Assembly: GCF_004684085.1 (NCBI RefSeq)
Contig: NZ_SRHZ01000076.1
Coordinates: forward strand, 1 to 43,813
Origin: Stenotrophomonas maltophilia
GTDB taxonomy: Bacteria; Pseudomonadota; Gammaproteobacteria; Xanthomonadales; Xanthomonadaceae
Length of the DNA: 43,813 nt
Reading direction: 5' to 3'
The stretch's first letter is position 1. Every line of letters starts with the position of its first letter. Shown one piece after another: positions 34,479-42,862 of the stretch. A program made the translations under genes and the position numbers. Under the pieces are notes generated by a model. That model did no database searches. It was not told the origin of the DNA and saw only the letters and a program-made list of their open reading frames with translations.

Positions 34479-35030
34479 TCACCTGCCATGAGCCTCTACG
34501 TGGATCACACGGGTGGATGCTCCGCCTTCGGCGGCGTCCACACGGCTCAGTTCCAGCTGCTCTTCCGCTCCCTGCGCGACCAGCCTGGCGGCAAAGCCTC
34601 CGGCGTTGGAGAGGACACCAATGAGTGCCGAACCGTCCGCTCCCACCTTCATCCCGGCGCGATCAGACACGCGATAGCCAACGCCGCGCGGCGCATCCAA
34701 GGCAACCGTGGCACTGCCATCGTCGGCGGTGACCATGCCCCCGCGCTCCTGTTCATTGCCATCGAAGATGATCAACCCCGCCACCCGGGCATTGCGCTTG
34801 ATCTCCAGGTCCGGCGCGTCCTCGCCGATTTCCACGCGCTTGCGTCCTTCGTGATCAAGCACGATCAGGCGGTGGGTGCGAATCTCGGGAACGATGCCGG
34901 CCTCCGGGCTGGCAAAACCGCGACCGGCCAGCACGGTCGATACCAACAGAACGGGCGTTGCCACCAGCAGCCAGCGCCATCGGCCTGCCCGCTGCTCCAG
35001 CGTGCGCACTCGTGCTTCCAGGTCCCGCAT
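34479..35030 (-). CDS. Membrane-anchored hypothetical protein, paralogue A
   Basis: A 183-residue protein with the same design as its neighbour: an N-terminal heptad-like helix (MRDLEARVRTLEQRAGRW), one membrane segment (about 18-36), then GIVPEIRTHRLIVLDHEGR, GLIIFDGNEQERGGM, ALDAPRGVGYRVSDRAGM and LVAQGAEEQLELSR blocks. The two share roughly half of their residues in the soluble domain by eye. GGGAGG precedes ATG 35030. The gap to the next gene is 34 bases, so they form an operon. Function unknown. Confidence 0.8.
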   Translation of the reverse strand: MRDLEARVRTLEQRAGRWRWLLVATPVLLVSTVLAGRGFASPEAGIVPEIRTHRLIVLDHEGRKRVEIGEDAPDLEIKRNARVAGLIIFDGNEQERGGMVTADDGSATVALDAPRGVGYRVSDRAGMKVGADGSALIGVLSNAGGFAARLVAQGAEEQLELSRVDAAEGGASTRVIHVEAHGR

Positions 35031-35144
35031 GGAATCCTCCCTGGCATCGAGGCCACCGTTCGAAACGACGATGGCCCTCCGGTCTGGGACTACAGTTCGA
35101 TCCTAGACGGCATATCCGTGCCCAACAACATGACGAAAGTCCCC

Positions 35145-35561
35145 ATGAACTCCGTCACCGCTCCGTTCATCATCAATATCGACGTGCCCGATCTCGCCAC
35201 TGCCGAAGACTTCTACATCCGAGCCTTCGGCCTGCGCATCGGCCGCCGTCTCGGCCCCGGCGCCGTGGAAATGCTCGACGGGCCCACCCCGCTGTACCTG
35301 CTGCAGAACGAGGCCGGCAGCGCCGCCACCGAAGACGGCGACGTGCGCGACTACGAGCGTCATTGGACGCCGCTGCACCTGGATTGGGTGGTGGATGACA
35401 TTGAAGCCGCGCTGGTACGTGCGGTTGCGGCCGGGGCGACGCTCGAGCAGTCCGTGCGCGAGCGTCGCTGGGGTCGCATCGCCGTGCTGGCCGATCCGTT
35501 CGGCCACGGCTTCTGCCTGATCCAGTTCAGTGGCGAAGGCTACGACGCGCTGGTCGATTGA
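35145..35561 (+). CDS. VOC superfamily (glyoxalase/bleomycin resistance-like) protein
   Basis: A 138-residue single VOC-fold protein with two beta-alpha-beta-beta-beta modules: FIINIDVPDLATAEDFYIRAFG then LHLDWVVDDIEAALVRAVAAGA (each in parts), ending DPFGHGFCLIQF. The usual metal residues are plausible (His in LHLDW; Glu/His late), but the first ligand position reads Asn (IINID). It may therefore bind metal poorly or be a binding protein. ATG 35145 is preferred; ATG 35130 is in frame. It is divergent from the paralogue pair. Confidence 0.85.
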   Translation: MNSVTAPFIINIDVPDLATAEDFYIRAFGLRIGRRLGPGAVEMLDGPTPLYLLQNEAGSAATEDGDVRDYERHWTPLHLDWVVDDIEAALVRAVAAGATLEQSVRERRWGRIAVLADPFGHGFCLIQFSGEGYDALVD

Positions 35562-35573
35562 CCGGCCCATCGT

Positions 35574-36269
35574 TCACCACGGCAACGGCACCGCTTCGCC
35601 GTTGGCGCGCTCGCCGTAGTACAGCGACGGCAACAGGCGCGAGAGGAAACTGAACTCCGTGTAGCAGTGCTTGAGCAGGCCCAGGCCGACCGCATCGCCG
35701 GCATCGCGGTGCGGATCGGCGCTGTCCAGGCCGAGCACGAAGCGGCTGCGCAGCACACAGCCAAACGGCGTATCGCGCGCGACGTGCAGCATCTGCCCGT
35801 CGCAGGGATCACCGTTTGCATCCAGGCGTACGTGGTCGCCGAAGCCGATGCGCGCGGCGATCACTGCCGATACATCGCCTGCATCCTGTGCCGCCTGCAG
35901 GCGCTCGGGCACCAGCAGCGTGCGCGGGTCATGGAACTTCAGGCGCGCCGTCACCGGCGGAATGTCGGCCAGCGATTCCACGGCATGGATGCTGGCGCCG
36001 TGGTAGCTGCGTCCACGCTGCCAGGCCGCGTCCCAGCCGCGATGCTCGACATGGTCGACCGGATGCCACCAGCGGATGTGCTGGGTGGTTTCAAAGAAGG
36101 TGAACCACCAGTCCAGCATGCGGCCCTTGCAGCCGTGCAGATCGGTGCGCACCGCTACAAGCAGGGTGCCGTCTTCGCGGCGCTGGATGCCGGTCTCCAA
36201 GTGCATCGGTGCCGGGTCCAGCAGATCGTGGTGGTCCAGCCAGGCGCGGGCGTTCACAGCGGTATCCAT
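35574..36269 (-). CDS. DAPG hydrolase (PhlG) family protein
   Basis: A 231-residue protein of the family of 2,4-diacetylphloroglucinol hydrolase PhlG, a zinc enzyme cleaving a C-C bond. It has MLDWWFTFFETTQHIRWWHPVDH (in parts; about 51-73), with His64/His69/His73 in the expected region, a central FGDHVRLDANGD, and a C-terminal LKHCYTEFSFLSRLLPSLY segment that looks like a metal-binding H-x4-E. The identity of the substrate is inferred only at family level; a plant or microbial phenolic ketone is plausible. AGGAG lies seven bases before ATG 36269. It is divergent from a TetR gene with a shared operator. Confidence 0.75.
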   Translation of the reverse strand: MDTAVNARAWLDHHDLLDPAPMHLETGIQRREDGTLLVAVRTDLHGCKGRMLDWWFTFFETTQHIRWWHPVDHVEHRGWDAAWQRGRSYHGASIHAVESLADIPPVTARLKFHDPRTLLVPERLQAAQDAGDVSAVIAARIGFGDHVRLDANGDPCDGQMLHVARDTPFGCVLRSRFVLGLDSADPHRDAGDAVGLGLLKHCYTEFSFLSRLLPSLYYGERANGEAVPLPW

Positions 36270-36298
36270 CGGGGTCTCCTGTGGTGTTGGGAGGCCTG

Positions 36299-36327
36299 AC
36301 AATACGGAAACGCAAAACGTTTCGCAA
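36299..36327 (-). promoter_or_regulatory. Promoter with TetR-type operator in spacer
   Basis: On the minus strand TTGCGA (36322-36327) and TATTGT (36299-36304) are spaced by exactly 17 bases. The spacer region contains the perfect dyad GAAACG-CAAAA-CGTTTC (36307-36323). A repressor there would block the DAPG-hydrolase-like gene. The dyad also lies 23 bases from the TetR start. Confidence 0.75.
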
Positions 36328-36345
36328 TTAGCCGGATGCGGTAAG

Positions 36346-37008
36346 ATGGGCGCAATGAACAGCACCACCCTGCCCGAGCCCACAACACCAACCCGTCGCC
36401 GCGGCCGCCCTGCGCGCCCGGAAGCCGAGGTGCGCCACGCGGTACTGCAGGCCACCCTGGAACTGCTGCTGGCACAGGGTTACGAGGCGACCACCATCGA
36501 AGCGGTGGCGGCGCACGCCGGGGTGGCGAAGAAGACCGTGTACCGTCACGCCAGCAACCGCGAGGAACTGGTTGGGCTGGCGGTGCGCGAGTGGACCGAC
36601 GGCTTCGCGCCGCAGCTGCAGCGCGATGCGCGTGATGCCGAAGAGGTGCTGCCGTTGCTGCAGGACATCCTGCAGGCGGTGTGCGCGCAGGCGCTGTCGG
36701 CGCAGGCGGTGCAGGTGTTCCGCCTGCTGGCCACCGATTTCCCCGGCAAGGACGCGCTGCTGCAGGCCTATCTGGACAACGGCATTGAACGCGGCCGTGC
36801 GCTGCTGGCCGACTGGCTGGCACGCCAGCAACAGCGCGGGCTGCTGCGCGAGGGAGATTCTGTTCGCATGGCGCGATTGCTGCTGGCGATGGCCGTGGCC
36901 GAGCCACTGCGCGAACGCGTGATCGGTGTGGTGGCCGAGGATGCACCGGTGGAGGTGCATCTGGGTGAGTGCCTGGCGTTGTTGGGGCCGGTGTTGCAGG
37001 GGACGTAA
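36346..37008 (+). CDS. TetR/AcrR-family transcriptional regulator
   Basis: A 220-residue repressor, or 217 from ATG 36355. A basic N-terminus (TRRRGRPARPEAE) leads into the HTH TTIEAVAAHAGVAKKTVYRHASNREEL (in parts; about 45-72). The C-terminal ligand domain is helical and belongs to the AefR-like/TetR_C type (LFRLLATDFP-like FRLLATDFPGKDALL). It is divergent from the PhlG-like gene with a palindrome between them, so it probably senses the substrate of that enzyme. Confidence 0.92.
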   Translation: MGAMNSTTLPEPTTPTRRRGRPARPEAEVRHAVLQATLELLLAQGYEATTIEAVAAHAGVAKKTVYRHASNREELVGLAVREWTDGFAPQLQRDARDAEEVLPLLQDILQAVCAQALSAQAVQVFRLLATDFPGKDALLQAYLDNGIERGRALLADWLARQQQRGLLREGDSVRMARLLLAMAVAEPLRERVIGVVAEDAPVEVHLGECLALLGPVLQGT

Positions 37009-37017
37009 GGTTGCTCC

Positions 37018-37105
37018 ATCCACGCGTGGCGTGGATCTACTGGCCGATCCCGATTCGTTGGTCGGCAATGGCCTGCTCCCGGTGGGTGCCGACCGTTGGT
37101 CGGCA
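37018..37105. repeat. Two SMAG palindromes, second degenerate
   Basis: A reversed unit at 37018-37040 (atccacgcgtggcgtggat then ctac) and a forward derivative at 37082-37105 (gtgg instead of gtag, then gtgccgaccgttggtcggcac). They fill the gap between the convergent TetR and LysR genes. Confidence 0.75.
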
Positions 37106-37118
37106 CGCCTGCAGCAAC

Positions 37119-38003
37119 TCACTCCCGCAGCATATCCACGAACGCACGCAGCGCACCGGGCATCTGCCGCTGTTTCGGGTAGTACAGCGCGAAGCCGGCA
37201 AACGGTTCGCTCCAGTCTTCCAGCACCGCCACCATCTGGCCCGAATCGATGTACGGCCGTGCAGTGTCTTCCAGCACGTAGGCCAGGCCGATGCCATCGA
37301 GCACCGCGCCGACCACGGTGCCCTGCTCGCCCAGCGTGAGCCGTCCGGGTACGTCGATCTCCAGCGCCTGCCCACCGCGCTCGAACTGCCACTTGTACAG
37401 ATGCCCGCTGGCGAAGCGGAAGCGGATGCATTCGTGCGCGGCCAGGTCGCGCGGATGCTGCGGCGCCGGATGCCGCCGCAGGTAGTCCGGCGAGCCAACA
37501 ATCAGCCCGCGCAACGGTGGCCCCATCGGCACCGCCACCATGTCCTCGGGCACGAACTCGTGCAGGCGCACGCCGGCGTCGTAGCCCTCGGCGACGATGT
37601 CGACCAGGCCATCGTTCTCGGTCAGCTCCACCCGCACATCGGGATGGGCGTGCAGGAAGCGCGCCAGCCGTGGTCCCAGCTGTGTTGCCACCGCCGCACG
37701 GGTGGCGTTGATGCGCAGCAGGCCGGCCGGGACGGCGCGGAACTGGTTCATCTCTTCCAGCGCGTCGTGCACCTGCCCCAAGGCCGGCTGCAATCGCTCC
37801 AGCAGGCGCTGCCCGGCCTCGGTCAGGGCTACGCTGCGGGTGGTGCGATGGAACAGGCCCACGCCCAACCGCTCTTCCAGCGCGCGGATGGCATAGCTCA
37901 CCGCCGAAGTCGACAGCGCCAGCTCGGCGCCGGCACGGCGGAAGCTGCGGTGACGGGCGACCGCAGCAAACGCGGCCAGGTGGGTGAGATTGTCAGTGGC
38001 CAT
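37119..38003 (-). CDS. LysR-family regulator, divergent from alcohol dehydrogenase
   Basis: A 294-residue LTTR with HTH segment SFRRAGAELALSTSAVSYAIRALE (in parts; about 20-43), wing LGVGLFHRTTRSVALTEAG and an effector domain starting GLLRINATRAAV. The class is that of regulators next to oxidoreductase genes. The divergent 107-base gap contains a GAT-ga-ATC type dyad (about 38020-38031) and a T-rich -10-like tattgtaaa. Likely regulator of the adjacent aldehyde reductase gene. Confidence 0.92.
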   Translation of the reverse strand: MATDNLTHLAAFAAVARHRSFRRAGAELALSTSAVSYAIRALEERLGVGLFHRTTRSVALTEAGQRLLERLQPALGQVHDALEEMNQFRAVPAGLLRINATRAAVATQLGPRLARFLHAHPDVRVELTENDGLVDIVAEGYDAGVRLHEFVPEDMVAVPMGPPLRGLIVGSPDYLRRHPAPQHPRDLAAHECIRFRFASGHLYKWQFERGGQALEIDVPGRLTLGEQGTVVGAVLDGIGLAYVLEDTARPYIDSGQMVAVLEDWSEPFAGFALYYPKQRQMPGALRAFVDMLRE

Positions 38004-38110
38004 GATTGTGCAGTTTCACTTGATGAATCATGCCGATATCCGCGCTTCTGGCTACAGGGTACGCGGCGTATTGTAAAACGCCTTTCGACAAACCCTGCCA
38101 AGGATTCCCC

Positions 38111-39169
38111 ATGTCCCTCGCCCGTGGTTACGCCGCCCATACCCATACCGACCCGCTGGTGCCCTTCGAGTTCGAACGCCGCGCGGTCGGACCGGACGAT
38201 GTGCGCATCGAGATCCTCTACAGCGGCATCTGCCACTCCGACCTGCACCAGGCCCGCGACGACTGGGGTGGCTCGATCTACCCGATGGTGCCCGGCCACG
38301 AGATCATCGGCCGCGTGACCGAAGTCGGCAGCAACGTCACCCGCTTCAAGGTCGGCGACCACGCCGGCGTCGGCTGCATGGTCGATTCGTGCCGCCACTG
38401 CGACGCCTGCGAGCACGACCTGGAGCAGTACTGCGCCGAAGGCGCGACCTGGACCTACAACGGCCGCGAACGCGAAAGCGGCGCGCCGACCTACGGCGGC
38501 TATTCCGACCACGTAGTGGCCGAGCAGCGCTTCGTGGTGAAGGTGTCCGAGACCCTCGACCTGAAGGCAGCCGCGCCGCTGCTGTGCGCCGGCATCACCA
38601 CCTGGTCGCCGCTGCGCCACTGGAAGGTCGGCCCGGGCCAGAAGGTCGGCGTGATCGGCCTCGGTGGCCTCGGCCACATGGGCGTGAAGTTCGCCAAGGC
38701 GCTCGGCGCGCACGTGGTGATGATCACCACCACGCCGGAAAAGGGTGCCGACGCCAAGCGCCTGGGCGCCGACGAAGTACTGGTCTCGCGCGATGCCGCG
38801 CAGATGAAGGCGCATGCCGGCAGCTTCGATTTCCTGCTCAACACCATCCCGGTCGGCCATGACACCAACCCGTACATGGGCCTGCTCAAGCGCGAGGCGA
38901 CGATGTGCCTGGTCGGCGTGCTGACCGAACTGGACCCGCCGCTGACCGGCGGCAGCGTGATCTTCGGCCGCAAGCACCTGACCGGCTCGGCGATCGGCGG
39001 CATGGCTGAAACCCAGGAAATGATGGACTTCTGTGCCGAGCACGGCATCGTCAGCGACGTCGAGATGATCGACATCCAGAACGTCAACGAAGCCTGGGAA
39101 CGCATGGCGAAGAACGATGTGCGCTACCGCTTCGTGATCGACATGGCGACGATGAAGAACGCCGCCTGA
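38111..39169 (+). CDS. Zinc-dependent NAD(P)-alcohol dehydrogenase / aldehyde reductase (YahK-like)
   Basis: A 352-residue medium-chain dehydrogenase of the cinnamyl-alcohol-dehydrogenase/YahK group, which reduces aldehydes with NADPH. Catalytic zinc: Cys41 (GICHSD), His63-Glu64 (GHE) and Cys near 158 (LLCAGITTW). Structural zinc: Cys94, Cys97, Cys100, Cys108. Coenzyme motif GLGGLGHMGVKFA follows. TTPEKGADAKRLGAD after beta-2 lacks an acidic residue at the tip, consistent with NADPH. Start at ATG 38111 with AAGGA seven bases upstream. A strong terminator follows. Confidence 0.95.
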   Translation: MSLARGYAAHTHTDPLVPFEFERRAVGPDDVRIEILYSGICHSDLHQARDDWGGSIYPMVPGHEIIGRVTEVGSNVTRFKVGDHAGVGCMVDSCRHCDACEHDLEQYCAEGATWTYNGRERESGAPTYGGYSDHVVAEQRFVVKVSETLDLKAAAPLLCAGITTWSPLRHWKVGPGQKVGVIGLGGLGHMGVKFAKALGAHVVMITTTPEKGADAKRLGADEVLVSRDAAQMKAHAGSFDFLLNTIPVGHDTNPYMGLLKREATMCLVGVLTELDPPLTGGSVIFGRKHLTGSAIGGMAETQEMMDFCAEHGIVSDVEMIDIQNVNEAWERMAKNDVRYRFVIDMATMKNAA

Positions 39170-39192
39170 TCGATCGGCGACGGTAAACGAGG

Positions 39193-39217
39193 AACCCCGG
39201 CCTGGCCGGGGTTTTTT
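39193..39217 (+). terminator. Rho-independent terminator of alcohol dehydrogenase gene
   Basis: aaccccgg / ccggggtt stem with a short loop, followed by a run of T (ttttttgttt). It lies 24 bases after the stop codon. Confidence 0.93.
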
Positions 39218-39257
39218 GTTTGCTTCGCATGGCCCGGCGATGCCGGAAAGATGGCGG

Positions 39258-39280
39258 GTAGCGCCGGGCCATGCCCGGCG
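39258..39280. repeat. SMAG palindrome
   Basis: gtag then cgccgggccatgcccggcg, the commonest subtype in this window. It lies just upstream of the NnrS gene, and a degenerate copy precedes it (39229-39246). Confidence 0.85.
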
Positions 39281-39307
39281 AGCGAAGCGGCGGCCTCCCC
39301 CTTGGGC

Positions 39308-40564
39308 ATGACGAAGGTCAAGGAAGCGGCCACCGCCCGGGCGCAGACTCCCCGCATGGCCCGCCTGCCCTCCCCTGCGATGCTGATGCGTGCGCCGCAC
39401 CGGCTCTTGTTCTTCATCGGTGCCAGCAACCTGCTGCTGGCGATGCTGTGGTGGGCGCTGTGGTTGGGCGCATTGCGCGGGCTGTGGACACCGCAGGCGC
39501 CGCCGCTGCCACCGGCCTGGCTGCACGCGCTGCTGATGCAGTACCTGGTGCTGCCCAGTTTCATCTTCGGCTTCCTGCTCACCGTGTTCCCGCGCTGGAT
39601 GGGGCAACCGGAACTGCCGCGCCGCCGCTATGCGCCGGTTGGCATCGGCCTGTTCGGCGGACAGGCGCTGCTGATTGCCGCCGCCTGCGGATGGACACCC
39701 GGGCTGTGGCCCGGCCTGCTGCTGGCACTGGCCGGCTGGAGCGCCGGGTTGATCGCGCTTGGACGCGTGCTCAAAGCCGCCGGCCCCAACCGCAACTGGC
39801 ATGCGCGCGCCTGCTATGCCGCACTGCTGCTGGGGTGGCTGGGGCTGCTGCTGTTCATGGCGGTGGTGCGCGGCCACGCTACGCTGATGCCGATCAATCT
39901 GGCACTCGGCACCTTCGGCCTGCTGCTGCCGGTCTACCTGACCGTCGCACATCGGATGATCCCGTTCTTCGCCAACAACGTGGTGGACGGCTATGTGCCG
40001 TGGCGGCCACTACGTTGGCTGGACGCGATGTGGGCGCTGTTGATGCTGCGCCTGCTGTTGAGCGCGTTGCAGGTGGACAACGCGCTGTGGCTGGCTGATG
40101 CACCACTGTTGATGCTGTCGCTGCAGGCGCTGTGGCACTGGTGGCCACGCGGGCCGATGCCGGGCCTGCTCGCCGCCCTGTTCCTGGCGCTGGCGTGGCT
40201 GCCGATCAGCTTCGGGCTGTACCTGCTGCAGGATGTCGGTCATCTGCTCGGCCATCCGCAGCTGCTCGGCCGCGCGCCGCTGCATGCACTGGCCGTGGGC
40301 CTGTTCGGCAGCCTGCTGGTGGCGATGGTGACCCGGGTCACCCAGGGCCATTCGGGGCGACCGCTGGTGATGCCGGCAGTGGCCTGGTTCGCGTTCGTCG
40401 CGCTGCAGGCGGTGGCGATCATGCGCATCCTCGCCGAGCTGATGCCCGATGCCTACGCCTGGCATTTCGCCGCCGCCATCGGCTGGCTGCTGGCCTTGGC
40501 ACCGTGGGTGGCACGGCTGGGCTGGATCTACCTGAGCCCACGGCGCGACGGCAAGCCGGGCTGA
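39308..40564 (+). CDS. nnrS: NnrS family haem/copper membrane protein
   Basis: A polytopic protein with about 12 membrane helices. It matches NnrS, a haem- and copper-containing inner-membrane protein associated with nitric-oxide and nitrosative stress. Conserved family segments include MRAPHRLLFFIGASN, LLMQYLVLPSFIFGFLLTVFPRW (in parts), LTVAHRMIPFF, HALAVGLFGSLLVAMVTRVTQGHSGRPL (in parts) and AWHFAAAIGWLLAL, each with His residues suited to metal ligation. Start uncertain: ATG 39308, or ATG 39356, neither with a good ribosome binding site. No denitrification genes are nearby, but the window also contains frmA, which can reduce S-nitrosoglutathione. Confidence 0.88.
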   Translation: MTKVKEAATARAQTPRMARLPSPAMLMRAPHRLLFFIGASNLLLAMLWWALWLGALRGLWTPQAPPLPPAWLHALLMQYLVLPSFIFGFLLTVFPRWMGQPELPRRRYAPVGIGLFGGQALLIAAACGWTPGLWPGLLLALAGWSAGLIALGRVLKAAGPNRNWHARACYAALLLGWLGLLLFMAVVRGHATLMPINLALGTFGLLLPVYLTVAHRMIPFFANNVVDGYVPWRPLRWLDAMWALLMLRLLLSALQVDNALWLADAPLLMLSLQALWHWWPRGPMPGLLAALFLALAWLPISFGLYLLQDVGHLLGHPQLLGRAPLHALAVGLFGSLLVAMVTRVTQGHSGRPLVMPAVAWFAFVALQAVAIMRILAELMPDAYAWHFAAAIGWLLALAPWVARLGWIYLSPRRDGKPG

Positions 40565-40570
40565 CTGCAC

Positions 40571-40626
40571 CGCCGGGCATGACCCGGCACGCACCCCTCA
40601 TCGGTAGCGCCGGGCCATGCCCGGCG
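40571..40626. repeat. Two SMAG palindromes, first degenerate
   Basis: A degenerate unit (40571-40590, cgccgggcatgacccggc) and a standard forward unit (40604-40626, gtag then cgccgggccatgcccggcg). They separate the convergent nnrS and gshA genes. Confidence 0.8.
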
Positions 40627-40641
40627 TCCAGAACACCCCAA

Positions 40642-42006
40642 TCAGTAGGCGAACTCGCGGAACACCGGGTCAACGTCGCCATGCCAGCGCCCATGGAACA
40701 GCGCCAGCTTGCGTTCGGCCGGAGTCAGGCCTGACTCGACGATCTCCTGCAGCACGTCCAGGAACTTGCTTTCGTCCTGCCCATCGGCATTGCGCGCCGC
40801 ACGACGCTTGAGGCCTTCCACGGAAATCTTCACCGCTTCGCGGGCCAGGTCGCGCACGCTGCCAGTGCGGAACGGCAGGTTCATCGCATGCTTCGGCACG
40901 CCGTCGCGCAGCGCATGGCGCTCGGCCAGGCTGAAGTCACGCACCAGGTCCCAGGCGGCATCCAGCGCAGTGTCGTCATACAGCAGGCCGACCCAGAATG
41001 CCGGCAGCGCGCACAGGCGGCTCCACGGGCCGCCATCGGCGCCGCGCATTTCCAGGTACTTCTTCAGGCGCACTTCCGGGAATGCAGTGGTGGTGTGGTC
41101 CGACCAGTCGCGCAGGGTCGGCAGCGCCCCCGGCAGCACCGGCAGCTTGCCCTGCATGAAATCACGGAAGCTCTGCCCGCTGGCATCGTGGTAGATGCCA
41201 TCGCGGTAGGAGAAATACATCGGCACGTCGAGCAGGTAATCGACATAGCGCTCGTAACCGAAGCCATCCTCGAAGACGAAATCCAGCATGCCGGTACGGT
41301 CGGCGTCGGTATCGGTCCAGATGTGCGAGCGGTAGCTCAGGTAGCCGTTCGGCTTGCCTTCGGTGAACGGCGAATCAGCAAACAGCGCGGTGGCAATGGG
41401 CTGCAGCGCCAACGACACGCGGAACTTCTTCACCATGTCCGCTTCGCTGGCGTAATCCAGGTTCACCTGCACCGTGCAGGTGCGGGTCATCATGTCCAGG
41501 CCCAGCGAACCGACCTTGGGCATGTACGAACGCATGATCTTGTAGCGGCCCTTCGGCATCCACGGCATCTCATCGCGCGTCCACTTCGGCTGGAAGCCCA
41601 TGCCGAGGAAGCCCAGCTGCAGTTCGCCAGCCACCTGTGCCACCTCATTGAGGTGCGTGCCGGTTTCCACGCAGGTCTGGTGGATGGTCTCCAGCGCCGC
41701 TCCGGACAGTTCCAACTGACCGGCAGGTTCCAGCGTCACCGAGGCGCCATCGCGCAGCAGGGCGATCGTGTTGCCATTCTCCTGCACCGGTTCCCAGCCG
41801 AAGCGCACCAAGCCCTTGAGCAGCGCTTCGATGCCGCGCTCGCCCTCGAAGGTCGGTGGGCGCAGGTCGTCCAGGCGGAACCCGAACTTCTCGTGCTCGG
41901 TACCGATGCGCCACCGCGAACGGGGCTTCTCGCCGGAAGCGATCTCCGCCACCAGCTGCGAGCGGTCGGTAATGGGTGTATCGGCGACGTGGCTGGGGCT
42001 CGACAA
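40642..42006 (-). CDS. gshA: Glutamate-cysteine ligase (plant/alpha-proteobacterial type)
   Basis: The first enzyme of glutathione synthesis (Glu + Cys + ATP to gamma-glutamylcysteine), of the GCS2/plant-like class. Features: [12 protein letters not shown] (start of catalytic domain), [49 protein letters not shown] (metal/Glu site). Length is 454 residues if the TTG at 42006 is used. An in-frame GTG at 42084 gives a longer product but begins upstream of a TATAGT box at 42070-42075 that looks like the -10 element, so I reject it. Between them no ATG exists in frame. Confidence 0.9.
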   Translation of the reverse strand: MSSPSHVADTPITDRSQLVAEIASGEKPRSRWRIGTEHEKFGFRLDDLRPPTFEGERGIEALLKGLVRFGWEPVQENGNTIALLRDGASVTLEPAGQLELSGAALETIHQTCVETGTHLNEVAQVAGELQLGFLGMGFQPKWTRDEMPWMPKGRYKIMRSYMPKVGSLGLDMMTRTCTVQVNLDYASEADMVKKFRVSLALQPIATALFADSPFTEGKPNGYLSYRSHIWTDTDADRTGMLDFVFEDGFGYERYVDYLLDVPMYFSYRDGIYHDASGQSFRDFMQGKLPVLPGALPTLRDWSDHTTTAFPEVRLKKYLEMRGADGGPWSRLCALPAFWVGLLYDDTALDAAWDLVRDFSLAERHALRDGVPKHAMNLPFRTGSVRDLAREAVKISVEGLKRRAARNADGQDESKFLDVLQEIVESGLTPAERKLALFHGRWHGDVDPVFREFAY

Positions 42007-42069
42007 AGGGAGGACTCGCTGGACAGTGGCAGGGGATGTGGGGCTGAGGGCCTTGCATCGCAAGGGCGC

Positions 42070-42075
42070 ACTATA
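42070..42075 (-). promoter_or_regulatory. Probable -10 box of gshA
   Basis: TATAGT on the minus strand, about 64 bases before the TTG start. The matching -35 is weak (CATGAC/TGACGT region near 42093). It supports a start downstream of it. Confidence 0.4.
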
Positions 42076-42157
42076 GCGTGGCACTCCGCCACGTCATGCG
42101 ACGGTGACGGGTTTCAGCATCCTACCGACGCCCTCTTGACCCTCGTACACTCAAGGC

Positions 42158-42862
42158 ATGAGCCGCCATTCACGACACCCCGAACTGCACCGCTCCGAGC
42201 GCGTCGGCTGGCTGCGCGCCGCGGTACTGGGAGCCAACGATGGCATCGTCTCGGTGGCGGGTCTGGTCGTCGGCGTGGCCGCCAGCGGTGCCTCGGCCAG
42301 CACAATCCTGGCCACCGGCGTGGCCGGTACCGTGGCCGGCGCGATGTCGATGGCCGCTGGCGAATATGTCTCGGTGCAGACCCAGGCCGACACCGAAAAC
42401 GCCGACCTGGCCATGGAGAAGCGTGAACTGCACGAAGACCCGCACAGCGAGCTGGAGGAGCTGACCGCGATCTACCGCCATCGCGGGCTGGAGCCGGCGT
42501 TGGCGCGCCAGGTTGCCGAACAGCTGACCGCCCACGATGCGCTGGGTGCCCACGCACGCGACGAACTGGGCATCACCGAAGAGCTGCGCGCCCGTCCGCT
42601 GCAGGCGGCGATGGCCTCGGCCGGCGCCTTCACCTGCGGCGCCGCGCTGCCGGTGCTGACCGCGCTGCTGGCACCCATCGACAAGGTGGCGATGATGACC
42701 ACGGCCAGTACCCTGCTGGGCCTGTGCCTGACCGGCGCGATGGCCGCCCAGGCCGGCGGTGCTTCGCCTGTGCGCGGTGCGATCCGGGTCATGTTCTGGG
42801 GCGCATTGGCGATGGCTGCGGCCGCCGGCGTCGGTCGCCTGCTCGGTGCGCACGTGACATGA
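42158..42862 (+). CDS. VIT1/CCC1 family iron/manganese transporter
   Basis: A 234-residue membrane protein of the vacuolar iron transporter family. Five membrane helices are visible: GANDGIVSVAGLVVGVAASG (about 26-45, in parts), AGTVAGAMSMAAGEYVSVQTQ, and three in the last 90 residues. The cytosolic segment between helices 2 and 3 is Glu-rich (AMEKRELHEDPHSELEELTAI in parts), which binds metal in relatives. It probably exports Fe2+ or Mn2+ from the cytoplasm. The TACACT hexamer ends seven bases before the ATG and only AAGG precedes it. It overlaps the AraC gene by ATGA. Confidence 0.92.
   Translation: MSRHSRHPELHRSERVGWLRAAVLGANDGIVSVAGLVVGVAASGASASTILATGVAGTVAGAMSMAAGEYVSVQTQADTENADLAMEKRELHEDPHSELEELTAIYRHRGLEPALARQVAEQLTAHDALGAHARDELGITEELRARPLQAAMASAGAFTCGAALPVLTALLAPIDKVAMMTTASTLLGLCLTGAMAAQAGGASPVRGAIRVMFWGALAMAAAAGVGRLLGAHVT

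Noticed and set aside
37898..39952. 684-codon minus-strand open frame
   Set aside because: Antisense of the alcohol dehydrogenase and nnrS genes and crosses a strong terminator.
42007..42084. GTG start for gshA
   Set aside because: Lies upstream of the probable -10 box and adds residues without family similarity.
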